Source: Neocallimastix lanati (nom. inval.) (Eukaryota > Neocallimastigomycota > Neocallimastigomycetes > Neocallimastigales > Neocallimastigaceae). From it: 64,000 bases of DNA. This document shows, one piece after another, positions 42,916 to 53,858 of the stretch. How positions within the stretch are numbered: the stretch's first letter is position 1; the number at the start of each line of letters is the position of its first letter. The notes beneath the pieces are model-generated. The model saw nothing but the letters and a program-made list of their open reading frames with translations. It ran no database searches and had not been told where the DNA came from. The stretch covers positions 868,501-932,500 of the forward strand of contig JACVTC010000048.1 of NCBI GenBank assembly GCA_016946835.1, in the 5' to 3' direction. The translations under genes and the position numbers were made by a program.

Positions 42916-44328
42916 AATAATATAATAAATGATATAAACTTTATTTATTATTATAAATAATATTGGATAATAATAAATAATGGTTAATAGTAATATATAT
43001 ATATGATTTTTTTTATTTTTTCATATTTCATATTTTATAAATTATGTTAAATTTTAATATTATTAAAGTTTATTATGGTAGTGTTTAATATAATATTTAT
43101 TTATATTCATATTACAATTATTATTTATTGAAATTTTATTGGTTAAAAATAATATAAACATAAATTATTATTTATTTTAATTATATATATAAAAAAACAA
43201 TGCTTTTTTTTTTTTTTTTTTTTATTTTTATTTTAATTTTTCTTTTTATTTCTCAAAAAAAAAATATTTTTATTTTTATTTATATATATAATTTAAAAAG
43301 TAAAAATATATTTGTTATTAGGAAAAATAATATTAATTATGTATTGATTCGATTTATATTCCTTTGGTTTGAATCGAATTTATTTAATATTTTAGAAAAA
43401 TAACTAAATTTTATAAATATTTATTTTTATAAAGTACGAAAGAAAGTTTCATTTAATTTAGAATTAAATATTTATAATAATAAAACAAGTAAAATAAGTT
43501 TTAATTTATTTAATAATTAAATATTTTTTTATAAAACAAGTAAATAAAGGAAGTAACGCACTTATTAAATAAATAAATATTTATTATATTTAAAATTAAA
43601 ATATAATAAAACAAAAAGAAACAAAATTCAATTGTAAAAAAAAAAAAATATTTATCTAAAAAAAAAGAAAATAAAAAAAAGAATTTGTACATTTCAATTT
43701 GAAGAAATCAACAATATCTTCGTTATATAGATAACAAAAATCATATATATTTGAAAAATATATTTTGAGGTGGAAAAAAAAAGGTTAAATTTGTTTATAC
43801 TATAATAAATAATATAAATAAATTTTAGTTGGTTGAAAAGTAAATAGGGAAATTTTATTTTTGTAATAAAAAGTTTGAAATTATATATTTATAATACATT
43901 ATCTATATTTATTATTCCATTATTATAATATAAATACCATTTTTTTTAATACTCATTTTATTCCATTGTAAATATTCATTTGATTACAAATATCAAAGAA
44001 ATATTGTAATATAAAATTAAAAAAAAAAAGAACTTTTTGTATATAAATAAAAAATATTAGATAGAAAAAAAAATAAGAAAAAATCTAATATTTTTTATAT
44101 CTTTCGTAAAAGGAAATTTTTATTTTTTATAAAGTATTTAAATAAAATTTAAATAATACTAATGCAAATATTTTTTTAAGACAAAACAATAATAAAATTA
44201 AAATATTTATACCAATATAAAATCTCAAATATTACATATAAACCCAATCCAAAAAAAAAAGAAAAGAAACTTACAAATATATTATTTAAATATTAGAGAA
44301 TATATTAGTTTTTTTTTTTTATTTATTT

Positions 44329-44457
44329 AAAGAAAGTATTTTATTTCAATATAAAAAATATTTTGTAATTTAAAGAAAGTATTTTATTTCAATATAAAAA
44401 ATATTTTGTAATTTAAAGAAAGTATTTTATTTCAATATAAAAAATATTTTGTAATTA
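44329..44457 (+). promoter_or_regulatory. Triple 43-bp tandem repeat in the promoter or leader of the PH-domain gene
   Basis: The unit AAAGAAAGTATTTTATTTCA then ATATAAAAAATATTTTGTAATTT starts at 44329, 44372 and 44415, nearly perfect in all three copies. It ends about 90 bp before the ATG at 44546. Its position suggests promoter or 5'-UTR DNA that expanded by slippage; a binding site in the unit is possible but unproven. Confidence 0.7.
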
Positions 44458-44545
44458 TCTTTATAAATAAATTAAGAAATAAACAAAATAACTATTAAAA
44501 TCCGAAGAAATTAATAAGAAAACAACTATTAAAGATATAATAAAG

Positions 44546-46129
44546 ATGCCAACCAAAACTAAAGTTAGACATAGGGTTACTTTTGCACCAGATACTAAAA
44601 ATGAAACTGAGCAATTGGATTGCTTAGTTAGAGCCATTGAATTTAAAGGTCCAGGTATTGATGAATTATCAAATATGATTCAAAATATTCATATTGGATA
44701 TACTGAAAATAAAAGAAAGCCAAGTTTTGATAGTTCATCCATTATTGCCCAATTGAGAAATACTTTAGACAGTATGTTGGATTCAGAACTTGCTGAAAAT
44801 TCTGTAAAGTCTTCTTCCTCAGATTGTGGAAGTTTAAAGGATGAAGTGACTTCAAAGGAAGACACTACTTTATCAAAACCAACTCTTGATACTATTGAAG
44901 AAAATAATGAAAAACAATTTAAAGCAAGTCATGACTCTGGAGTAAGTGATATAGAATTTGAATTAGAAAAAATGAAGAATAATGAAGTATCACCACAAGC
45001 AAGAAGACGTGTATCTGGTTTAATTAATAAATTAGATACTTGTATTAATGAACTTCAAAGAGTCACGGATACCATTGAAGAAGAAACTCCCTCCGAAGTT
45101 CAAGCCTGCTTAAACGATGTCAAAGAAACTGGAAAGGAAGCTCTACCCACAAAAGTTGATGGTAATTCAAATAATCTTTCTTTAGATACCAATGTAAATA
45201 CTAATGCCAATGTAAATAATTTGAATTCTACAGGTAATGCCTTATTTAGTGAGCCAATGGATGCTGGTTACTACACTGCAAATACCTCTGATTATTTATA
45301 TAACGAACAAGATATGAATAATTACTCGTTAAATTCTACTGAAGATATGACAAGATTAGATTTAGTAAGAAAAGGTATTTATGCTATTCCAAATCAGCCA
45401 ACTGTTATTGAAGCCTGTTATTCTGGTTTCCTTCTTTCATCTATTCTTACTGTTGTTGCTGATGATTGTTCCGTTCTTTACTTTGGTATTTTAACCGAAA
45501 ATAATCTCTATTTCTATAATTCTACAGATGATAATGAACCAATGTTTGGAAGAATAGTGATTGATCAAAATACCAAGGTTGTACCTATTTCAAGTCATGA
45601 TAATCAAGGTTATTTAATTGAAATTAATGGTATCTATGTTTTACCGGATAACCAATTCATTAATTCAAAGGTAAGAATAAAGTTTAATAGTAAACAAGAA
45701 AGAAATATTTGGTATAAGGTTATTAAGACTACGGTTAATGATTGGAAGATTAGAACCTCCTATAATAATAATCCAAATCAAACTAAAACGGATGGAAGAA
45801 AGAGAAGACTTTCATTCCTTTCTTCAATTCAACTTCAACCTCTCTACTTGGAAAATACTCCTAAACGTTCTGATTCTCTTCATAGAAATGAAGATAATAG
45901 TGATGAAATGAAACCAGCTTCTAAGAAAGCTTCAGAATCTACGGTAGTATCACCAAATGATGAAAATATAACTAGTACTAATACTACAAATAATTCACCA
46001 CCAAATTCTGCATCAACTATAACACCAGAAGAAAGTTATAATATTAATCCAAGTCAAAGTATTCTCTCCGCTTTACACGTTTTAGAAGCATTGGAACGCA
46101 AACGTACTATTCAAGATTTAAAGAAATAA
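44546..46129 (+). CDS. PH-domain protein with N-terminal RVTF motif (possible PP1 regulator)
   Basis: Intact, intronless, 527 residues. The N-terminus is basic and holds R10-V-T-F13, a perfect RVxF-type docking motif for protein phosphatase 1. It is followed by LVRAIEFKGPGIDELSNMI, which looks like a short helical pair. Residues about 50-270 are acidic, Ser/Asn-rich and mostly disordered, with RRRVSG at about 152. Residues about 287-400 look like a pleckstrin homology domain: YFGILTENNLYFYNS, a strand/loop series, then a final helix with W at NIWYKV and DWKI. Next comes a basic RKRRLSF segment (about 414-421), an RRxS-type kinase site. The C-terminus is Ser/Asn-rich and ends in a helix (LHVLEALERKRT). 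The PH and RVxF calls are from motif reading only; lipid binding and PP1 regulation are inferred. Confidence 0.85.
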   Translation: MPTKTKVRHRVTFAPDTKNETEQLDCLVRAIEFKGPGIDELSNMIQNIHIGYTENKRKPSFDSSSIIAQLRNTLDSMLDSELAENSVKSSSSDCGSLKDEVTSKEDTTLSKPTLDTIEENNEKQFKASHDSGVSDIEFELEKMKNNEVSPQARRRVSGLINKLDTCINELQRVTDTIEEETPSEVQACLNDVKETGKEALPTKVDGNSNNLSLDTNVNTNANVNNLNSTGNALFSEPMDAGYYTANTSDYLYNEQDMNNYSLNSTEDMTRLDLVRKGIYAIPNQPTVIEACYSGFLLSSILTVVADDCSVLYFGILTENNLYFYNSTDDNEPMFGRIVIDQNTKVVPISSHDNQGYLIEINGIYVLPDNQFINSKVRIKFNSKQERNIWYKVIKTTVNDWKIRTSYNNNPNQTKTDGRKRRLSFLSSIQLQPLYLENTPKRSDSLHRNEDNSDEMKPASKKASESTVVSPNDENITSTNTTNNSPPNSASTITPEESYNINPSQSILSALHVLEALERKRTIQDLKK

Positions 46130-46715
46130 AAAAAAAAGTTAATTTTTTTTTTTATTTTGATAATTATTATTTTTTTTTAAAAAGAAAAAAGAAAAAAAAA
46201 AAATTTTTTTTTTTAAATAGATAAAATATATGAATATTTAATTATTTTTTTTTTTCTTTTTTTCTTTATTAAGCATCTAATATTTATCAATATTATTCAT
46301 TAAATGTATTAAATACAAAAAAAAAAAAAAATGAAAAAAAAAAAAAAAAAAAAGATATATATATAAAAAATAAATAAAAAAATAGAAATAATAATATAAA
46401 ATATAAAATATAAAAAAAAGAAAAAAAAAAATTATAAAATAAAAAAATTATATTTAATATAAAAATTTTTACTTCTACTTTATTATATGTATTAATGTTT
46501 TTATATTTTAACATTAAATTACTATTTTATATTATCTATTTAAATTATATTATTTAATTTCTTTAAAAAAAAAAAAAAAAAAAAATGAAGAAAAAAATAT
46601 ATATATATATACAATATATATGTAATATTATTAAATTTCTATAAAACTATGTAATTTGAAATAATTTGTAATAATAAAGGATAAAAAAAAAATATTTAAA
46701 AATTATTTATTTTTA

Positions 46716-46753
<38 letters not shown>

Positions 46754-46879
46754 AATATTAAAATAATTGGTATAAATGAAGATTAAATATATTTAAAACT
46801 ATTTTTTATTTAATATTACTTCGAGAGAAAATTAGGAAAAAGAATAATATCATTAAATTCAAAGATATTATTGAATCTT
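46130..46879. other. 3' flank of the PH-domain gene
   Basis: A/T homopolymers and an (AT)n tract at 46722-46748. No gene seen. Confidence 0.5.
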
Positions 46880-47470
46880 ATTGATCTGATATTGCTAAAT
46901 TCCAAGGAATTATAGGTACGAATTAGGATAACTTTACAAATTTTATAAATACTAGAAATCTATTCAAGCTCAGCCTTGAAATTCCCTCATTTTAAGTTCT
47001 TGGTTTTAACTGGATCCATAAGATTAAGAGATGGCTACAAATATAATACCACCACCACTATATTACAATTAGAAGTGGTAGAGTTTCTGATAATTGTCCT
47101 AAATTCTGCCCCAGCTGTGGAAAAGGTGATCAAATCTTTCATCTGCCTTTTTCTCTATGTCGATGTAAATCTTTATAGATTTTACCGATGACCTTTTCAT
47201 TTTCTCTTACCAATAAAGTAAGAAATCTTTCCTTACTTCCTTCCTTTTTATTCTAATATTTTAGAATATTGAAAATTTCATAAACAAGTATATTCATATA
47301 TTCCTTCTTTCCTGGTGAAATTTCAGCTTTAGATGAGCTACAATTCGATACGGGCGAACAGAGAGACCATTTAAGTGAACAACTCCTAAAAAGTTCACAG
47401 GGATTTCTACTGTTCCTTAAATATTGTGGGGCTTTATGGAATATCTTGCTAATACTCAATACCAATCATC
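46880..47470 (+). pseudogene. LINE C-terminal relic
   Basis: LKFPHFKFLVLTGSIRLRDG and YKYNTTTTI match, segment by segment, LNISISKVSIGILFGFLELR and FKFDISISI of the plus-strand LINE at 54820-54900. After a frameshift comes CPKFCPSCGKGDQIF, the C-x2-C zinc-knuckle segment, then LSLLPSFLF, matching NNSLPFLDDLF. The following HLSEQLLKSSQGFLLFLKYC is probably the last part of the same protein. Several stops make it non-functional. Confidence 0.65.
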
Positions 47471-47504
47471 AGTAGCTCTCTAGAGTTATTTTTTTTGAGA
47501 GGTT

Positions 47505-47537
<33 letters not shown>

Positions 47538-47843
47538 CATTTTCATTTTCCAAGAGTACCAATGTCGTAACCGATATGGCAAAGGAATTGTGCAGTTAGT
47601 GGTCTTGTTAATTCTCCTCAAAACATATTTACTATCAGCACCGTTTCGTACACCAAACCTATAGTAAGTAATTCATTTTTTTTTTTTTTTTTTGTTGTTG
47701 CTGATTTTTCTTGTGATTCAAAGAAGAGTTAGTTTAGTGGATACCACATTATCTTTTTTAAATGATGTTTACTTCTTTAATTTTATTATTTCAGATTTAA
47801 TTGGTGATCATGTTATACTACACCTAGTATACGTCACAACATA

Positions 47844-47876
<33 letters not shown>

Positions 47877-48107
47877 CTTTTAAACTTAATTTTTATTCTT
47901 TATTACTTTAAATTTTCTATGATGAAATAAAAAAAATTTTTTTTTTTTTTTTTTTTATTTTTAATTATTTTTTATTTTCCTTAATCTTTTACATACATTT
48001 TATTTTTATATTTAAATTATATAATGTATTTTTTTTTTAAAAAATGTTAATACATAAAAATTAAATCATCTATTTAATAAAGCACTAGAAGTGTATTCTT
48101 TTCCAAG

Positions 48108-48145
<38 letters not shown>

Positions 48146-48595
48146 TTAATTAATCATAGAAAATTTTACGTACTTTTCAATCAAAAGGTATAATTTGTAA
48201 ATGGATTAACATCATCCTTTCGTATATAACTCATGGCTATAATAATTATTTTATTATACCTTTCATCATAAAGGTTTACATTATGATTATATTGAATTAG
48301 TTATTATTTCACGCTAGGTTTAATAACATTATTATTGTTAGAATGTACCCATTTCACGCTAAGGAATTACCATTCTATTATAGTTCCCTTGACTATTTGG
48401 GATATTATTTATTATTCAATTATTTATTATTCAATTATTCATTTATTTTTTATTTTTTAATTATTTAATTATTAATATTTATTATTTGTTATATATATTA
48501 TTTATTTATTTATTATTCAATTATTTATTATTATTTATTATTTATTATTTATAATTTATTATTTAATTATTGATTAAAGTTTAAAATTTTTCTTT
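47471..48595. other. Intergenic with possible element scraps and a small heptamer array
   Basis: 47550-47870 has mixed composition (YRYGKGIV, NSPQNIFTIST and a 63-codon plus frame at 47692) that could be LINE endonuclease debris; I cannot confirm it. 48400-48565 is a TTATTTA-type heptamer patch. Confidence 0.35.
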
Positions 48596-48913
48596 GTACT
48601 GCATTTAGCAATTGTGTATTTGGCAATATGGCGTATTTTTGTATGTGGCTTGTTTTTTAATAATAAAATATATAATAATTAAATAAATAATATTCTTTTT
48701 TTTATATTTAATTTATTCAATAGCAAAAATAATTTTTATAATTCTTTTTTAATAAAATATATTGTTATTTCTTTTGAAATAGTTATTTAATAATATTTAA
48801 TTGAAAAATATATTATTATATATATATTTATTTATGATTGTATAGAATATCTTAAAAATGTATGGCTTTATTTTAAAATTATTATAAGCCACATTTCGAA
48901 ATGCATGATCCCC
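48596..48913. mobile_element. MITE-like element, copy 1
   Basis: A noncoding repeat of about 320 bp. The right end AAGCCACATTTCGAAATGCA then TGATCCCC (48886-48913) is the inverted complement of a left end carrying GCATTTAGCAAT...AATATGGCGTA and TGTATGTGGCTTG. It is homologous to 57145-57506, sharing the internal TCTTTTGAAATAGTTATT and TATGGCTTTA/TATGGCTTAA. It lies upstream of the SET/MYND gene. Confidence 0.6.
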
Positions 48914-49203
48914 TTTTAAATATTATTTAATTCGTAAAATCACCAAATAAAATAAATTCAATTTTAAATCAACAAATTAAATAAAAGATTAACTTAACAT
49001 GTCCAAAAAATCAAAAGGAATTTTGCCAAAATATATATTGAATGTCCATGGATGAAGAAAAATAATCGAAAATAAAGTTTATTTTTTATAATTATCAAAA
49101 AAAAAAAAAAATTTTTTTTTATTGTTTATTATTCTCTCAAATAAACAAAATAAAGGTTTTATTAATAAAAATACATTTTTTTTTTTTTTTTTTAAATACT
49201 TGC

Positions 49204-49236
<33 letters not shown>

Positions 49237-49251
49237 AAAATAAATAAATAA

Positions 49252-51189
49252 ATGAACCGACTTGCCCAAGAAAAATTAAATAATTATATTGCTGTGGATA
49301 GTACTTCCACTAAAAAGAAAAGGGTGATAGCGTTAGAGGATATTCCAAAAGGATTCACGGTGTTAACGGAAAAACCATTAATTTCTACTGTGGAAGTTGC
49401 CTTTATTGATAAGTATTGTAATAATTGTTTCAAACCTCTAGAAACAAAATTTAAATGTTCCCGTTGTAAATTTTCCCATTATTGTTCAAAAGAATGTCAG
49501 AAGGAAAACTATAAAATTCATAAATTAATATGTCAAATAAAGAAAGAAATTCCAAATCTTGATATAACTACTCTTATTCTATCTATGACTGAACTTTTAT
49601 ATAAAATGAAGAAAGATTCTTCTATTATACAAACCATTAATAATTTATATTGTTATGAAAAAAAGGAAAGAATGGAAGGCAAACAACTATTATATATTTT
49701 GATGTTACCTATATTACAATTATTACAAATGAACATGAATCCTACTCGTATTGCTCATCTTATGAATATTATAGATTGTAATATGTTGAGACTTTTTCAA
49801 CCATCTTCAGAATATTTTGCTTCCGGTATATATGTGAATGCTTCAAAAATTGGTCATGATTGTAATCCTAATTGTATGCTCCTTTATCACGGTAATGAGT
49901 TACATTTAAGATCCATAAGACCCATAAAAAAAAATGAAAAAATTACTTTTTCTTACATCTCTTGTAATTTACCTTACAGTGAAAGAAAAATAAGATTAAA
50001 AAATCTCTTTAATTATGAATGCCAATGTGATCGATGCATGGAGGTAAAAGATCATCCCGAGTTGGATCCAATGGAAGGAATTCATTGTTATAATAAAAAA
50101 TGTCAAAATTTTATACATCAAGAATTATTAAATCCATGTTCAAAATGTCATACTAAATATCCACAGAAAAAAAAGGGGTTGATTCAACAAATGGTACAAG
50201 GTTTAAAAATTTTATATGGCGGTTCTGGTTCAATGAATACAACAGATCAAATAATCTTTATAAACAAATTACCGATGTCTTTAACTCAGTTTAAAAAGGA
50301 ATATTTAATTCCTCAAAATTATTTCAATATCTTCATTCATAACTTACAAAATATTAAATTAAATGAATATGATCGTGTGGATGAAGAGATGCTCGGGGTT
50401 GCTAAAAAATTTGGTCTTACTAATGAAAAGAAACCCATTTGTATTATAAGACCTGATACCGATGTGGAAAAGATGTCTGGTAAAAATTCATTAGAAAAAA
50501 AAGTTAATATTAATAAGGAGGATGTTGAAATATTTGATATTTATCCTTATAATATAAGTTATTTAAGTTTAATTAGTCGAATAAGATATATTAATAATGT
50601 ATTCCAAATGGCTTATCAGGAAACCCTTCGTATGAATAATAATAATGAAAAATTTCAAGATATTTTTTCTTTGACAAAGGATAAGACTATCAGTGATAAT
50701 TTAAATAAAGTAAAAGAAGATCTTCTCACATTAAAATCAAATTACTCCTCCTTACAAGATAATATGAATGAAATTCAAACTAAGTTAAAGGAATTACAGC
50801 AACAGGTGGGAAGGGGATCGTCCTCTTCTCTAAAGGAATGTCAAAAATTAACACCAATTCTTGAAACTGAAACTAAAATGAAAACGATAAATAAAACTAT
50901 TGTAGACATCAACACTACGATTAATAAATTAAACAGCAATGCTAACCCATTGATAAAGAAAATTGATATGGATAAATTAATAAAAATCATTGAAAATAAT
51001 CAAGATCTTCCTATAACCATGCTTTTTGATGAGGAACAAAAAAATTATATCAAACAAACATTTATGAAATATAATTTAAAAAAAGTGAGAGATACTGCCA
51101 TGGATCAAATAGAGCTTTATTATGGAGATAGCGAGGCCATTAAAAATAAATTATTAAACCATTTAGAACCACTGAATGAATTCTTTTGA
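49252..51189 (+). CDS. SET and MYND domain protein (SMYD type)
   Basis: Intact, intronless, 645 residues. It follows SMYD protein lysine methyltransferase order: N-terminal SET half (RVIALEDIPKGFTVLTEKPL, about 24-43); MYND zinc finger inserted at 56-94 with all ligands C56, C59, C69, C72, C78, C82, H90 and C94; helical insert; SET core at about 190-245 with G201-H-D-C-N-P-N, the LRSIRPIKKNEKITFSYI strand-turn and Y in FSYI; post-SET C257-x-C259-x2-C262. A further Cys cluster at about 274-298 (CYNKKCQ, CSKC) may bind zinc. The C-terminal 340 residues are Lys/Asn-rich with a heptad-like stretch (about 490-520) and no evident TPR repeats. The usual Asn of the N-H-x-C cofactor-binding motif is Gly201, so activity is uncertain. 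The substrate is unknown. Confidence 0.9.
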   Translation: MNRLAQEKLNNYIAVDSTSTKKKRVIALEDIPKGFTVLTEKPLISTVEVAFIDKYCNNCFKPLETKFKCSRCKFSHYCSKECQKENYKIHKLICQIKKEIPNLDITTLILSMTELLYKMKKDSSIIQTINNLYCYEKKERMEGKQLLYILMLPILQLLQMNMNPTRIAHLMNIIDCNMLRLFQPSSEYFASGIYVNASKIGHDCNPNCMLLYHGNELHLRSIRPIKKNEKITFSYISCNLPYSERKIRLKNLFNYECQCDRCMEVKDHPELDPMEGIHCYNKKCQNFIHQELLNPCSKCHTKYPQKKKGLIQQMVQGLKILYGGSGSMNTTDQIIFINKLPMSLTQFKKEYLIPQNYFNIFIHNLQNIKLNEYDRVDEEMLGVAKKFGLTNEKKPICIIRPDTDVEKMSGKNSLEKKVNINKEDVEIFDIYPYNISYLSLISRIRYINNVFQMAYQETLRMNNNNEKFQDIFSLTKDKTISDNLNKVKEDLLTLKSNYSSLQDNMNEIQTKLKELQQQVGRGSSSSLKECQKLTPILETETKMKTINKTIVDINTTINKLNSNANPLIKKIDMDKLIKIIENNQDLPITMLFDEEQKNYIKQTFMKYNLKKVRDTAMDQIELYYGDSEAIKNKLLNHLEPLNEFF

Positions 51190-52429
51190 AAGCTGTATTC
51201 TTTAACTATATAGATATATATATATATTGAGAGAGCGAGAGCGAGATATAATCTACTCTACATAAAAAACTCAGTATATTATATTTCTATAACTTAAAAT
51301 ATAATTATTGATATTGACGTTCATTATAAAATTAAAAAAAACAGAAAAAAAATTATATCTACAGTAAAAATAATTTTTATGTTTCTATAAAAATGAATGC
51401 TTAATGTTAATAATTTTTTTTTTTTTTTTATTTTTATTTTTTAAAAAAAAAAATATAATGATTAATATTTTTTTTTTTTAAATTATTGATATTGAAGTTC
51501 ATTATAAAATGAAAAACAGAAAAAAAAATTATCTACAGTAAAAATAAATTTTCTGTTTCTATAAAAAATGAATATTTAATATTAATAATTTTTTTTACTT
51601 TTTATTTTTTTTTTTTAATTATTGATATTGAAGTTCATTATAAAATGAAAAACAGAAAAAAAATTATCTACAGTAAAAATAAATTTTCTGTTTCTATAAA
51701 AATGAATATTCAATATTAATAATTTTTTTTTATTTTTTATTTTATTTTTTTTTTTTTTTTTTTTTAAAAAAATATATATAATTATTAATATTTTTTTTTT
51801 TTTAAATATAATGATTAATTACTTTAAATTTAATTAATAATAAAAAAGAATTTTTTATTAAAACTATTTTGAGGAAATAATAACAAAAATAAAATAATAA
51901 TTAAAAAAAAGTAATAATAATAATATATAATTATATTTTATATTTCCAAAAAAAATATTAAAAAAAAAATATTCTTTTACTAAATATATATTTAAAAAAA
52001 TAAAATAAAATAAAATGAAATAAAATAAAATAAAATATCATTGAAATCCATATAAAGAATTTAAATTTAAATAATAATTAAATATTTTAAACGATTATGA
52101 ATTATTTTGTAATAATAATTAACTATTAATAAATAATAATATTTTTATTTGATATATATATATAATATATTAAATATAAAATATATAAATTTAATAAAAT
52201 TTTAAGTCATATAAAATTAATATAATAATAATTTTGTACCACAGAATTCTGATAATCTTTTTCATTCTACCATTTGATCAAATACTCGGTCATTTATTAC
52301 AAATTATTATTTTTATATATCATATATATTAATTAAACATATAAAATCATAATTCAATAATACTATTTCTAGGTTTCCCATTTATTAATTAATTTGGATG
52401 CCATGACATGATTTTATATTTTTAACTCC
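51190..52429. other. 3' flank of the SMYD gene
   Basis: It starts with (TA)n and GAGAGCGAGAGCGAGA just after the stop, then the triple repeat listed separately, then A/T-rich DNA. No gene seen. Confidence 0.5.
51300..51730. repeat. Three imperfect tandem copies of a roughly 115-135-bp block
   Basis: Each block contains ATTGATATTGAAGTTCATTA (first copy ..GACGTTC..), then ATCTACAGTAAAAATAA, then TGTTTCTATAAAAATGAAT. Copies begin near 51302, 51481 and 51617, separated by A/T runs of different length. Confidence 0.8.
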
Positions 52430-52889
52430 TTCAATTCTTGTAGGTGACTTTTAATATATCTAAATCCCAATTAGAAAATTTACTTAATAAATCAATCTCA
52501 TCAATGGTTCACTAAAAATTTATCGGGTCTCGATTTCACATGGGCTCGGGATGGTAGATCGTCTTGTATTGTTCATGCTTTATTTAATTGTAAAATGAAG
52601 GAATACATTAATAAGGTCTCTGTTTTTAGTACATTCAATGATATTTCTGACCACTTCCCTCTTATCCTTTCCTGTAAGGAAAGATGACTCAGAAGGCCTT
52701 CATTACTCTTACTCCATCTAGAATTTCAATATTGTTGTGATGGACTTTTTGATGATGATATTGATTTAGTTACTCCATCTAAACAAGCTCTTAAAGAAAA
52801 TTTTTAAATAAGGTTCATAAACGGGCCATAAAAAATGAAATGACTTTTGGAATTAATACGTGTGCTACTTTTGTTGTAAAACCCGATTA
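52430..52889 (+). pseudogene. LINE relic, 5' part: AP-endonuclease plus reverse transcriptase catalytic segment
   Basis: Segments in plus-strand order are: VGDF, then after one base of frameshift NISKSQLENLLNKS (the GDFN motif of APE-type endonucleases); DFTWARDGRSSCIVHALF; NDISDHFPLILSC (the SDH motif); then FDDDIDLVTPSKQALKENF and NEMTFGINTCATFVVKP, which are RT motifs C and D with F-A-D-D changed to F-D-D-D. The stretch between SDHFP and FDDD is far too short to hold RT motifs 0-B, so the core has been deleted. It continues at 54136 after an insertion. Confidence 0.78.
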
Positions 52890-52913
52890 ATTTTGTTAAA
52901 CCGATAAATTACG

Positions 52914-52942
52914 TACGCCACATTGTGAAATGCACGATCCCC
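52914..52942. mobile_element. MITE terminal-repeat fragment
   Basis: TACGCCACATTGTGAAATGC then ACGATCCCC matches the right end of the element at 48886-48913 and, as reverse complement, the left end at 57148-57173. It lies close to the point where the LINE reading is interrupted. Confidence 0.55.
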
Positions 52943-53165
52943 GATACTCCGGTAGGTATGTTTTCTATATTTTTAACACTTTAAGAATACCATTGCGTAA
53001 GCCTTGTCTGAGAGAATTACCACGTTTCCAGCTCCTCTGGAATGGTTAAGGAGGTGACCTATAGTTGGACTCTGCTTTTCCTTTGAAGATCCCGTAAAGT
53101 GCTTCTATATTGGAGTTTCTTTGCTTATGAGGGGGAAGGTTGGGAGCGTTGACGCCGTACTGGTA
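52943..53165 (+). other. Possible LINE 3'-end scrap
   Basis: An island of mixed composition. Near 53140-53160 a frame reads GKVGSVDAVL, similar to AKSVDVERIR at 55350 and FKSVDAETIR on the minus strand near 56215; all three share the unusually G+C-rich GAGCGTTGACGCC-type core. The rest gives no assignable motif. Confidence 0.35.
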
Positions 53166-53252
53166 GTTAAACATATATATATGACTGTTAAACTTATAAA
53201 ACATATAAAAAAAAAAAAGAAAAAAAAATTTTTAATATAATATCATAAATTA

Positions 53253-53533
53253 GATGTGTATTTAACGAAAACGGAGATATCAAACTTTGTGTAGATGGAC
53301 ATTGTGGTAGGTTTATGGGGGATCCTTGTACCACTAGAGATGAATGTGCAGAAGGAGATTGTGATGGTGTATGCCACTACCCTGAACAACCTGAGGGAGA
53401 ATCTTACATTGAATATACTCTTAAATTTCTTGGTACTCTAGGATTTTTGATTATAATTGTACTCATTTGTATGGTGTATTGCTTGTTATAACTCTAATAC
53501 TAAAGTTAGTAATACTGAATCTTACAAACAATA
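53253..53533 (+). pseudogene. 3' exon relic of a Cys-rich single-pass membrane protein
   Basis: A possible splice acceptor (TTAG) precedes an open segment with cysteine spacing CVDGHCGRFMGDPC, TTRDECAEGDCDGVC, a short spacer and a membrane segment FLGTLGFLIIIVLICMVYCL. The frame then hits a stop at about 53489. One frame over, the text continues as a plausible hydrophilic tail (NSNTKVSNTESYKQYTGIN, stop at about 53550), so a single-base indel after the membrane segment is likely. EGF-like or other small disulfide domains come to mind; the family is not recognised. No 5' part is present. Confidence 0.5.
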
Positions 53534-53858
53534 TACAGGTATTAATTAAACCTTAAATATATTCCTTAAACTAAAATGCAAGAATTTGGTATCAAAATGT
53601 ATCATCTATATTTTAAAACTTCACTAGCGATTAAACTATAAAGAGTATTGATTTATATAGTTAGCTAATATTTAATATATATTATATTGCACATTATATT
53701 CAGTGTTTAATATTATTATATTGTAATGTTAGTATAATACTATTTAATTTATATCGAATAAAACGATTTGGTTGATTTATAACAAAAAAAAAAAAAGTTA
53801 TTTAAGATAAGTACAAAGATTGTTTATAAATTGTGAATCATAGATATAAATAACTAAA

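Larger units (their letters stand above)
37441..44328. other. A/T-rich gene desert with satellites
   Basis: No supported gene in nearly 7 kb. It contains heptamer arrays, the 40-bp minisatellite, T runs and many (TTA)n or (TAA)n tracts. Short open frames at 43200-43403 and 43510-43692 are Phe/Ile/Lys-rich shadows of T and A runs. Confidence 0.5.

Noticed and set aside
43200-43692. Short plus and minus frames rich in Phe/Ile/Lys
   Set aside because: Composed of T or A runs; no start context, domain or repeat support.
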